A stretch of 64,000 bases of DNA from Eubacteriales bacterium (GTDB lineage: Bacteria; Bacillota_A; Clostridia; Lachnospirales; Lachnospiraceae): the NCBI GenBank assembly GCA_030533315.1, contig JAUNJL010000003.1, positions 6,788 to 70,787 of the forward strand. The letters run 5' to 3'. Under the pieces are notes generated by a model. That model saw only the letters and a program-made list of their open reading frames with translations. It had not been told where the DNA came from and did not search any database. Numbering within the stretch: position 1 is the stretch's first letter; every line of letters starts with the position of its first letter. Below are positions 33,441-41,031 of this stretch, one piece after another. Both the position numbers and the translations under genes were made by a program.

Positions 33441-34802
33441 ATGACAGGATTTAACATGAAGGTGACGCCGGAGATAGAGCGATTGACAGACATCTGCGTG
33501 GAGTATTCCCGGCTGGATACCTCTCTCTACAGCAAGTATGACGTAAAAAAAGGCCTCCGGGACGTAAACGGAAAGGGCGTTCTCTCAGGACTGACGCAGA
33601 TATCCGATGTAAATGCTACCAGGATGGAGGATGGAAGGGAGGTGCCCTGTGCGGGCAGGCTTTTTTATAGGGGATACGACATCAAGGAGCTGACCAAGGG
33701 ATTTATCAACGACGATCGCTATGGCTTTGAGGAGACGACCTACCTTCTTCTCTTCGGCAAGCTTCCCAACGAGCAGGAGCTGGCCGATTTCAAGAAGCTG
33801 CTGGGCAACCAGAGAAGCCTTCCCACCAACTTTGTGAGGGACGTCATCATGAAGGCGCCCTCCAGGGATATCATGAATGCCCTTTCCCGCAGCGTGCTGA
33901 CCCTGTACTGCTATGACAAGGAGCCGGATGATGTTTCCCTGCCCAACGTCCTCCGTCAATGCCTCAACCTGATCAGCGTATTTCCTCTGCTTTCGGTGTA
34001 CGGCTACCAGGCCTACAACCATTACCTGGGAGGAAAGAGCCTTTACATCCACAATCCCAAAAAGGAGCTGTCCACGTCAGAAAACATTCTGCGGATGCTC
34101 CGTCCGGATAAGAAATATTCTCACCTGGAAGCAAAGATCCTGGATATCGCCCTGATCCTCCATATGGAGCACGGCGGCGGAAACAACTCCACCTTCACTA
34201 CCCACGTGGTTTCCTCCTCCGGTACCGACACCTACTCTGCCATTGCGGCGGCCCTGGGCTCCCTGAAGGGGCCGAAGCACGGCGGCGCCAACATCAAGGT
34301 GGTCAGCATGTTCAAGGATATGAAGAGGCACGTGAGGGACGTCACGGACGAGGATGAGATCAGGAATTATCTGAGGAAACTGCTCCACAAGGAGGCCTTT
34401 GACAAGCGGGGCCTGATCTACGGCATGGGACATGCGGTCTACTCCGTGTCCGATCCCAGGGCCGAGGTTCTGAAAAGCTTTGTGGCGGCCCTGGCAAAGG
34501 AAAAGGGGCGGATGAAGGATTACCAGCTGTACAACGCCGTGGAGCGCCTGGCCCCGGAAGTGATCGCCCAGGAGAGGCGGATCTACAAGGGCGTCAGCGC
34601 CAATGTGGACTTTTACAGCGGCTTCGTGTACAGTATGCTGGATCTTCCTCTGGAGCTGTACACTCCCATGTTTGCCGTGGCCCGTATCGTGGGCTGGAGC
34701 GCGCACCGCATGGAGGAGCTGATCAACGTGGACAAGATCATCCGTCCCGCATACAAAAACGTGCTGGAGCCTTCCGTGTACATTCCTCTGGGAGAGCGGT
34801 AA
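33441..34802 (+). CDS. Citrate synthase
   Basis: This 453-residue enzyme condenses acetyl-CoA and oxaloacetate to citrate. It has RLFYRGYDIKELT, the substrate His in LHMEHGGGNNSTF, the catalytic His in YGMGHAVYSVSDPRA and the acidic residue in SANVDFYSG. The long N-terminal arm (residues 1-60) is typical of Clostridia forms. In anaerobes it feeds the oxidative branch toward 2-oxoglutarate and glutamate, consistent with gdhA and alaA nearby. RBS AAAGGAG is 7-8 nt before the ATG. Confidence 0.95.
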   Translation: MTGFNMKVTPEIERLTDICVEYSRLDTSLYSKYDVKKGLRDVNGKGVLSGLTQISDVNATRMEDGREVPCAGRLFYRGYDIKELTKGFINDDRYGFEETTYLLLFGKLPNEQELADFKKLLGNQRSLPTNFVRDVIMKAPSRDIMNALSRSVLTLYCYDKEPDDVSLPNVLRQCLNLISVFPLLSVYGYQAYNHYLGGKSLYIHNPKKELSTSENILRMLRPDKKYSHLEAKILDIALILHMEHGGGNNSTFTTHVVSSSGTDTYSAIAAALGSLKGPKHGGANIKVVSMFKDMKRHVRDVTDEDEIRNYLRKLLHKEAFDKRGLIYGMGHAVYSVSDPRAEVLKSFVAALAKEKGRMKDYQLYNAVERLAPEVIAQERRIYKGVSANVDFYSGFVYSMLDLPLELYTPMFAVARIVGWSAHRMEELINVDKIIRPAYKNVLEPSVYIPLGER

Positions 34803-34858
34803 GGGCCGCCTGCCAGAAGAGGTGCGAGGGCTTTTCGCAAGGAAGGAAGCTAATAACT

Positions 34859-35731
34859 ATGGAACAGCAAAAAAAGGCCGCCCTGATCTTGGAGGGCGGC
34901 GGGAACCGGGGTGTGTTTACCGCCGGTGTCTTGGATTATCTCCTGGAAAGGGAGGAGGAGTTTTCCTATGTGGCAGGCGTGTCCGCAGGTGCCTGCAACG
35001 CCATGGATTACGTTTCCCGTCAGATCGGAAGGACCAGGGACTGTATGATCGTGACCGAAAAGGAAAACCGTTACCTGGGGACGAAGGAGGTCCTGAAAAA
35101 GGGGCGCATCATCGACATGGACATGGTGTTTTCCGTCTACCCCTACGAGACCTTCCCCTTTGATTTCCAGACCTACTTTCACTCGAAGCTTCGGTGCGAG
35201 ATGGTGGTGACCAACTGCCTGACGGGGGAGGCAGAGTACCTGTCGGAGGACAAGGACGAGGAACGGCTTCTCAGCATCTGCCGGGCCTCCTCCAGCATCC
35301 CGGTGATGAGTCCCGAGGTGTTTATCGACGGCTGCCCCTACGTGGACGGCGGGGTGGCGGATTCGGTGCCCCTGATCCATGCCATGAAGGAGGGGTACCG
35401 GAAAAACGTGGTGATCCTCACGAGAAATCCAGGATATCGAAAATCGAGGCCGGGGAAGAGCCGGGCCCTTTACGTGGCGGCCCTGAAAAAGTACCCCAAT
35501 CTGCTAAACGTCATGGTGAACCGTTACCGCAGCTACAACCGCACCATGGAGATGATTGAGAAATGGGAGGCGGAGGGAAAGATCTTCGTGCTTCGGCCAC
35601 AGGTGGAGCCGGTTTCCCGTTTGGAGGGAGATCCCAAAAAATTGACCGGCTTTTACCAGCACGGTTATGAGTTGATGAGGGACAGCTACGACAAAATGCT
35701 GGATTACCTGCACGACAGACAGGAAGGTTAA
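34859..35731 (+). CDS. Patatin-like phospholipase family protein
   Basis: This 290-residue predicted lipid acyl hydrolase opens with ALILEGGGNRGVFTAGVLDYLL, the oxyanion-hole glycine loop, then has GVSAGACNAM with the nucleophile Ser (GxSxG) and YVDGGVADSVPL with the catalytic Asp (DGG). It has the YjjU-like organisation with no signal peptide, so it would act inside the cell. Substrate is unknown. It lies 3 nt before the YqeG gene and likely heads a small operon through aroK. Confidence 0.9.
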   Translation: MEQQKKAALILEGGGNRGVFTAGVLDYLLEREEEFSYVAGVSAGACNAMDYVSRQIGRTRDCMIVTEKENRYLGTKEVLKKGRIIDMDMVFSVYPYETFPFDFQTYFHSKLRCEMVVTNCLTGEAEYLSEDKDEERLLSICRASSSIPVMSPEVFIDGCPYVDGGVADSVPLIHAMKEGYRKNVVILTRNPGYRKSRPGKSRALYVAALKKYPNLLNVMVNRYRSYNRTMEMIEKWEAEGKIFVLRPQVEPVSRLEGDPKKLTGFYQHGYELMRDSYDKMLDYLHDRQEG

Positions 35732-35734
35732 GGA

Positions 35735-36235
35735 ATGCTGAAGTGTTTTTTTCCAGATGAATATCTGGATTCGGCCTATGACATTGATTACGAGGGACTG
35801 TATCAGGAGGGGATCCGGGGGATCCTTTTTGATATTGACAACACCCTGGTGCCCCACGGTGCACCGGCGGACGACCGGGCGAGGGCCCTTTTTGCCAGGC
35901 TGAGGGAGCTGGGCATGGGCTACTGCTTCGTCTCCAACAACAAAGAGCCCCGGGTGGAGCCCTTTGCGGGCGCCGTACAGGGAAGATATATCCACAAGGC
36001 GGGGAAGCCCTCTCCGGGGGGCTACCGGCGGGCCATGGAGATGCTGGGAACCGACGAGGCGTCCACCCTTTTTGTGGGAGATCAGCTGTTCACCGATATT
36101 TACGGGGCAAAAAAGGCGGGTCTTCGGAACATTCTCGTAAAGCCGCTCCATCCCAAGGAGGAGATACAGATCGTTCTGAAGCGATACCTTGAAAAAATCG
36201 TTTTATATTTTTACCAAAAGGAGGGGGATTCATGA
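35735..36235 (+). CDS. YqeG family HAD IIIA-type phosphatase
   Basis: This 166-residue HAD-fold protein has motif I FDIDNTLV (nucleophile Asp), motif II Ser in FVSNN, the Lys in KAGKPSPGGY and motif IV FVGDQLFTDIYGA. The YqeG group includes phosphatidylglycerophosphatase-like enzymes, but most members are uncharacterised, so only phosphatase activity is predicted. It begins 3 nt after the patatin gene and overlaps aroK by 4 nt. Confidence 0.9.
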   Translation: MLKCFFPDEYLDSAYDIDYEGLYQEGIRGILFDIDNTLVPHGAPADDRARALFARLRELGMGYCFVSNNKEPRVEPFAGAVQGRYIHKAGKPSPGGYRRAMEMLGTDEASTLFVGDQLFTDIYGAKKAGLRNILVKPLHPKEEIQIVLKRYLEKIVLYFYQKEGDS

Positions 36236-36759
36236 ATCACATTGCAGTGATCGGATTTGTGGGTTCAGGAAAAACAAGAGTGGGAAAGCGTCTTGCAAAG
36301 GATCTGGGGCTGCCCTTTGTGGACGTGGACAGGGTGATCGTCAAAAAGATGAACCTGTCCATCAAGGAACTTTTTGAGCGTTTCGGGGAGCCCTTTTACC
36401 GGGCCTTGGAGACCACGGTGATCAAAGGGCTCCTGGAGGACCGGGAGCGTAAGGTGGTTTCCCTTGGAGCCGGTCTTCCCATCCAGGAGCAGAACCAGAA
36501 GTACCTGAAGGATCTGGGTACCATCATCTATCTGAAGGGTTCTGCGGAGGTGCTGGGAAAGCGCCTGGAGGGCAGCCAGAACACAAGCCTTCTTCTGGAT
36601 GGGGACAATCAGGGAGACAAGCTGAAAAAGCTGTTGAAGCAGAGAGACCCGGTGTACGCAAAATTTTCAGATATCCAGGTGGTGACCGGAGTGAAGAGCT
36701 TTGACGACCTGATCCTGGAGATCGAGGAAAAATTGGCGGCCCATGAAAAAAATAGTTGA
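36232..36759 (+). CDS. aroK: Shikimate kinase family protein
   Basis: This 175-residue P-loop kinase has Walker A GFVGSGKTRVGK, an Asp pair in PFVDVDRVI, and EPFYRALE, corresponding to the shikimate-binding Arg/Glu. The usual GGG loop of shikimate kinase reads LGAGLP here, one Gly replaced by Ala, so substrate preference is slightly uncertain. It would phosphorylate shikimate on the path to chorismate. No other aro gene is in the window. It overlaps YqeG by ATGA. Confidence 0.82.
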   Translation: MNHIAVIGFVGSGKTRVGKRLAKDLGLPFVDVDRVIVKKMNLSIKELFERFGEPFYRALETTVIKGLLEDRERKVVSLGAGLPIQEQNQKYLKDLGTIIYLKGSAEVLGKRLEGSQNTSLLLDGDNQGDKLKKLLKQRDPVYAKFSDIQVVTGVKSFDDLILEIEEKLAAHEKNS

Positions 36760-36784
36760 AAAAACTGCCTAGGTATTATAGAAT
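36756..36784 (+). promoter_or_regulatory. efp promoter
   Basis: -35 TTGAAA (36756-36761), 17-bp spacer, -10 TAGAAT (36779-36784). The -35 overlaps the stop codon of aroK. Confidence 0.75.
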
Positions 36785-36825
36785 TATCGTAAAGCGAAAT
36801 GCACAAGAAGGAGGAAATAATAAAG

Positions 36826-37383
36826 ATGATCTCAGCAGGTGATTTCAGAAACGGCGTCACAGTGGAAATTGACGGCAACGTTTGTCAGATCGTAGAATTT
36901 CAGCATGTAAAGCCCGGCAAGGGAGCTGCTTTCGTAAGAACCAAATACAAAAACATCATTACAGGGGCTGTCCTGGAGAAATCCTTCCGCCCTACGGAGA
37001 AGTTCCCCGCTGCCCGTATCGAGCGGGTGGACATGCAGTATCTGTACAATGACGGCGGACTGTTTTATTTCATGAATCTGGAGACCTTCGACCAGATCGG
37101 CCTGACCGAGGAGCAGGTGGGAGACACCCTGAAATTCGTGAAGGAGAATGAGATGGTGAAGATCTGCTCCCACAATGGCAATGTGTTTGCCATCGAGCCG
37201 CCCCTGTTCGTGGAACTTGCCGTTACGGAGACCGAGCCTGGCTTTGCGGGAAATACCGCACAGGGAGCTACGAAGCCGGCCATCGTGGAGACCGGAGCGC
37301 AGGTGATGGTGCCTCTCTTCGTGAACGAGGGGGACAAGCTGAAGATCGATACCAGGACCGGCGAGTATCTGTCCCGAGTATAA
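36826..37383 (+). CDS. efp: Translation elongation factor P
   Basis: At 185 residues it has the standard EF-P length. The KOW-like N-terminal domain includes [15 protein letters not shown] with the tip residue Lys at about position 32, then two OB domains ([24 protein letters not shown] and the end [17 protein letters not shown]). It rescues ribosomes stalled at polyproline stretches. The ATG at 36826 is chosen over 36799 because it gives the family's N-terminus; AAGGAGG lies about 11 nt upstream. It has its own promoter and a strong terminator. Confidence 0.97.
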   Translation: MISAGDFRNGVTVEIDGNVCQIVEFQHVKPGKGAAFVRTKYKNIITGAVLEKSFRPTEKFPAARIERVDMQYLYNDGGLFYFMNLETFDQIGLTEEQVGDTLKFVKENEMVKICSHNGNVFAIEPPLFVELAVTETEPGFAGNTAQGATKPAIVETGAQVMVPLFVNEGDKLKIDTRTGEYLSRV

Positions 37384-37415
37384 GGATCTTCCCCAAAAAG
37401 AGAACAAAAAGAGAG

Positions 37416-37446
37416 CTGCCGCCGGTTTTTTCCGGCGGCAGTTTTT
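37416..37446 (+). terminator. Terminator after efp
   Basis: CTGCCGCCGG (37416-37425) and CCGGCGGCAG (37432-37441) form a perfect 10-bp stem with a T6 loop, followed by five T. Confidence 0.93.
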
Positions 37447-37729
37447 AGGTGGCGCATTTTTTGATCTCAAATGAAAGGGGAGGCGGCGTATCTGCTTCCG
37501 TGGGCGAAGTCCTGAGAGCCTTCTTGGACCCGGCCTGTCTGAGCCGGTTTCTTCCATCGAAAAAGGCAGCCTCGTCAGGAACGAAAGCTGCCATTTTTGC
37601 ATCCAGGATCATAAGAGAAAATGGAGAAATCCATGCCTAAGGTGTGATACCAGCGGCAGGGGCCCCGTCACCGTCCACCTCTGCCCCTAAGCTCCGATGA
37701 TACCCAAAAGTGTGCATAATCAACCATGA
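37447..37729. other. Intergenic region with a second hairpin
   Basis: No gene is supported. GGCAGC (37566-37571) pairs with GCTGCC (37588-37593), with A-run before and T-run after, so it could stop transcription from either side. A 63-codon plus-strand reading frame here has no ribosome site and no recognisable product. Confidence 0.5.
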
Positions 37730-38095
37730 TCAATGCTCATCCTCCCTGGGCCTGAAATACTCGTCCATGATCGGTCCGGCCATCTGCCAGAAACGCATCA
37801 CCGGACGGATCGCAGTTCTGTTCAGGTCTATGTAGTAGTAATTTTTTGTGCCCTCGTGGCGCACGCTGATGATGTCTGCCTGAAGCAGTACCTTGAGATG
37901 ATGGGACACAGAGGAACGGGAAACATGGCATCTCTGCTGAATGTCCCCGACGCGCAGACCCCCTTGCCCTTCTGCCTCCATCAGGGCAAGAAGGATTTCC
38001 TGACGAACTTCGTCACCTAATACGGTCATAATGGGCCTGGCCAGATTGTACGACTCAATGAGTTCCTGCTTCCGGCGCTTTCTTTCTTCGTCCAT
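37730..38095 (-). CDS. ArsR-type winged-helix transcriptional regulator
   Basis: This 121-residue protein has a winged helix over residues about 20-95: VLGDEVRQEILLALMEAEG, the recognition helix CHVSRSSVSHHLKVLLQADII, and the wing RHEGTKNYYYIDL. No metal-binding Cys pair is present, so it is probably not a classical metal sensor. The ligand and targets are unknown. It stands alone with a near-consensus promoter, and the acidic exported protein is divergent from it. Confidence 0.88.
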   Translation of the reverse strand: MDEERKRRKQELIESYNLARPIMTVLGDEVRQEILLALMEAEGQGGLRVGDIQQRCHVSRSSVSHHLKVLLQADIISVRHEGTKNYYYIDLNRTAIRPVMRFWQMAGPIMDEYFRPREDEH

Positions 38096-38157
38096 TCTTT
38101 ACCTCCCGATGGTTGGTGTTGCAAATTCAATCAACAGTTACATATTCCGTTACAAAG

Positions 38158-38186
38158 ATTATAAAGGCTTAACATAAAGTTTGCAA
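38158..38186 (-). promoter_or_regulatory. Promoter of the ArsR-type regulator
   Basis: On the minus strand: -35 TTGCAA (38186-38181), 17-bp spacer, -10 TATAAT (38163-38158). Downstream, GTTAC occurs twice 12 bp apart (around 38137-38153), a possible operator. Confidence 0.78.
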
Positions 38187-38488
38187 TATTGGTACAGTAA
38201 ATCGAGACTATGAGGCGACCTTTTAACGCAGTTTTCGCCCTGTTTTTCCGGGGGGAAAAGGGTGGGAGAGAAGCGGAAAAGCCAGTCTCTCAGGCTGTTC
38301 CATCCGGCGGGGCGGGCGTGTCGTAAAAGGAAGGATCCTGAAATTTTTTTGGGGATTTTTTGGAGAAAAAATAAGGAAGAATTTCACACTTTCGACACAG
38401 TTATCCGCTAAAGTAATAAAACAGACAAAAATTGCAGCAAGTAAAATCAGAGCAAAAACAAACAAAAAACAAGAAAGGATATCCGCAG

Positions 38489-39259
38489 ATGAAAAGAAGA
38501 TACGCAGCGATCCTCCTTGGGGTCGCAATGACTATGACATCCATGAATGCAGGCGTCGTTTACGCAGAGGAAGAGGAGGCAGAGCTGATGGAGGAAGAGC
38601 CGATGGAGGAGTATTATCTGGACGAGTACATGGAAGTGAATGGGATGGTCACGGAGGTGGGACCAGATTATATCACCATCGCCACCGGTTTTTTGGATTC
38701 GGAGGTTTCCTTGGGAGATCTGGACCTGGAGTCTCTTTTGGCGGAGGCCGAAGATGAGGAGGCGGACGAGGACGAGGAGGATGAGATCGTGCTGGACGTT
38801 TCCGAGGGTCAGGTGCTGGAGCTGGACGGGGTGGAAGAAACCTATGAGATTGATGAGTCCGTGCAGCTTTACCAGCTGGCGGAGCCCTACACGGACATCG
38901 AGGTGGCTGAGGTGGAGCTGGAGGAGGAATCCCTGGAGGATGAGGACGAGGACATTGCGGTAGACCCGGAAGAGGAGGAATTTACCATTTCCCTGGGAGA
39001 CGAGGACGACGCCCTGGAAGAAGGGGAAGAGGAGGACTACGGTGATGAGGGAGAAGAGCTCATGGAGGAAGAGCTGATGGAGATGGAATCCATTCCCATC
39101 ACCCTGGATGACATCCAGGCAGGGGACATCGTTTCCATCATCACCGAGGAGGACGGCACGGTCATCCTCACGGTCCTTCAGAAGGGCGATGTCCTGGAGG
39201 ATGAGGAGGCCGAGGAGCTGGATGAGGATATGGAAGAAGAGGAGGATGAGGAGGAATAG
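38489..39259 (+). CDS. Extremely acidic exported protein of unknown function
   Basis: This 256-residue protein has a signal peptide (KRR, hydrophobic stretch to residue 20, likely cut after VYA near 26). By hand count about 103 of 230 mature residues are Asp or Glu, with a single Lys, no Arg and no His. Between acidic blocks are short beta-like segments (GMVTEVGPDYITIA, DDIQAGDIVSIITEEDGTVILTVLQ) recalling the small barrel of DUF5666-type proteins. It could bind cations outside the cell; this is inference. RBS AAAGGA is somewhat far from the ATG at 38489. No family is recognised with confidence. Confidence 0.75.
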   Translation: MKRRYAAILLGVAMTMTSMNAGVVYAEEEEAELMEEEPMEEYYLDEYMEVNGMVTEVGPDYITIATGFLDSEVSLGDLDLESLLAEAEDEEADEDEEDEIVLDVSEGQVLELDGVEETYEIDESVQLYQLAEPYTDIEVAEVELEEESLEDEDEDIAVDPEEEEFTISLGDEDDALEEGEEEDYGDEGEELMEEELMEMESIPITLDDIQAGDIVSIITEEDGTVILTVLQKGDVLEDEEAEELDEDMEEEEDEEE

Positions 39260-39295
39260 TCCTGGCGTCTGTGCCTTCTTCCCTGCATCTTTTTG

Positions 39296-39324
39296 TTGAC
39301 TTGACAGGTGAAATTTGCTAGAAT
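39296..39324 (+). promoter_or_regulatory. Phosphofructokinase promoter
   Basis: -35 TTGACT (39296-39301), 17-bp spacer, -10 TAGAAT (39319-39324). The hexamers and spacing are the same as those of the ppdK promoter. Confidence 0.8.
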
Positions 39325-39412
39325 TGTGCATTGTGAAAAGAATTAAGAAGAATGCGTGTAGCAGTTCAGCTGATTGAAGTGTTACGAAAAGCCGTTGTAT
39401 AGGAGGAAGACC

Positions 39413-40690
39413 ATGGCGAAGAAAAGAAATATCATTGTAGGACAGTCCGGAGGACCTACCTCCGTGATCAATTCCAGTTTGGCCGGTGTTTACAAGAATG
39501 CCATTGAGCGAGGCTTTGACAAGGTGTACGGGATGCTCCACGGGGTGGAGGGCCTTTTAGACGAGCTGTATATCGACCTTTCCACCCAGATCCATTCTGA
39601 GCTGGACATCGAGCTCCTGAAGAGGACGCCTTCTGCCTTTTTAGGCTCCTGCCGTTACAAGCTCCCGGAGATCCACGAGGACAGATCCATCTACGAGCGT
39701 ATTTTTGAGATCCTGAACAAGCTGAGCATTGATGCCTTCATCTACATCGGCGGCAATGATTCCATGGACACCATCAAGAAGCTTTCCGATTATGCGATCC
39801 TGACAGGGCAGTCCCAGAAGTTTTTGGGAGTTCCCAAGACCATCGACAATGACCTTGCCCTGACGGACCACACCCCTGGCTTTGGCAGCGCCGCAAAATA
39901 CATTGCCGCAGCCACGAAGGAGGTAATTCGGGATGCGGACGGCCTTACCTACAAGAAAAACTGCATTACCATCATGGAGGTGATGGGACGGAACGCTGGA
40001 TGGCTCACCGGAGCCACCGCCCTTGCCAAGACCGAGGACTGCGACGGTCCGGACCTGATCTATCTGCCGGAGGTACCCTTCGATATCGACAAGTTTCTGG
40101 TGAAGGTGAAGGAGCTTCTGAAGAAGAAGGAATCTGTTGTCATCGCCGTTTCCGAGGGTATCAAGCTTGCGGATGGAAGATATGTCTGTGAGCTTGGCAG
40201 CTCCGACGATTACGTGGATTCCTTTGGACACAAGCAGCTTCAGGGAACCGCCACCTACCTAGCCAACTTCTTAAAGGCAGAGTGTGGCTGCAAGACCCGT
40301 TCCATCGAGTTTTCCACCCTCCAGAGGAGCGCATCCCACATGGCCTCCCGGGTGGATATCAATGAGGCCTTCATGGTAGGCGGAGCCGCAGTGAAGGCGG
40401 CGGATGAGGGAGACACCGGCAAGATGATCGTGATCGACCGGGTTTCCGACGATCCCTACATGGCGGCCACGGGCATTTACGACGTACACCGGATCGCCAA
40501 TGAGGAGAAGACGGTTCCCAGAAACTGGATGACGAAGGACGCCACCTACGTGACCAAGGATTTCATCGATTACATCAATCCTCTGATCCAGGGAGATTAC
40601 CAGCCCATCATGGTGAATGGCCTTCCCAGACATTTGGTGCTGAACGTTCCCACTCCCAGAAAGAAAAGAAAAAGCACAAACGAAGAATGA
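39413..40690 (+). CDS. pfp: 6-phosphofructokinase, predicted PPi-dependent type
   Basis: This 425-residue enzyme phosphorylates fructose 6-phosphate. The start IIVGQSGGPTSVINSSLAG and the catalytic PKTIDND are clear. ATP enzymes have GGDGS and PGTIDND; here the sites read GGNDS (Asp116) and PKTIDND (Lys142), the Asp/Lys pair that marks pyrophosphate-dependent enzymes. Length also exceeds the 320 residues of E. coli PfkA. The donor is therefore predicted to be PPi, and the reaction reversible. RBS AGGAGG is 6 nt upstream of the ATG. ppdK follows with an identical promoter. Confidence 0.88.
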   Translation: MAKKRNIIVGQSGGPTSVINSSLAGVYKNAIERGFDKVYGMLHGVEGLLDELYIDLSTQIHSELDIELLKRTPSAFLGSCRYKLPEIHEDRSIYERIFEILNKLSIDAFIYIGGNDSMDTIKKLSDYAILTGQSQKFLGVPKTIDNDLALTDHTPGFGSAAKYIAAATKEVIRDADGLTYKKNCITIMEVMGRNAGWLTGATALAKTEDCDGPDLIYLPEVPFDIDKFLVKVKELLKKKESVVIAVSEGIKLADGRYVCELGSSDDYVDSFGHKQLQGTATYLANFLKAECGCKTRSIEFSTLQRSASHMASRVDINEAFMVGGAAVKAADEGDTGKMIVIDRVSDDPYMAATGIYDVHRIANEEKTVPRNWMTKDATYVTKDFIDYINPLIQGDYQPIMVNGLPRHLVLNVPTPRKKRKSTNEE

Positions 40691-40743
40691 TCCGCATGGC
40701 ATCTCGGGCCTCCCGTAAAAGGGCGGCCTGGGACGGTCAAAGG

Positions 40744-40794
40744 GGCCGGAGCGATCCTCGAGATACAAAAAAAGGAGAGCGTCCGGCCTTTTTT
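40744..40794 (+). terminator. Terminator after the phosphofructokinase gene
   Basis: GGCCGGA (40744-40750) pairs with TCCGGCC (40782-40788), followed by six T. The loop is long (31 nt) with possible inner pairing. Confidence 0.7.
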
Positions 40795-40936
40795 CGTGCG
40801 GCTTTCCCTAAGCTGCGCCTGTTTCCGTCAAGGGATCCCTGTGGGCAGGGGAAAGCCGGATCGGCCATCCTTTTTGGAATGTCTGAAAACAACGGCCTTA
40901 TTGGGGAAAATCCTCCAATTTTTTACCAGAATGACC

Positions 40937-40965
40937 TTGACTAATGGAAAAGAAATCTATAGAAT
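40937..40965 (+). promoter_or_regulatory. ppdK promoter
   Basis: -35 TTGACT (40937-40942), 17-bp spacer, -10 TAGAAT (40960-40965). Confidence 0.82.
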
Positions 40966-41031
40966 GGTTATGTGCGTATAAGAAACACGTTTTTTGTTTA
41001 AAGAACTAATAATTTAGGAGGAAAGTGTAAG

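Noticed and set aside
37449..37640. A 63-codon plus-strand frame after efp
   Set aside because: It starts just after a strong terminator, has no Shine-Dalgarno sequence and runs through a hairpin.
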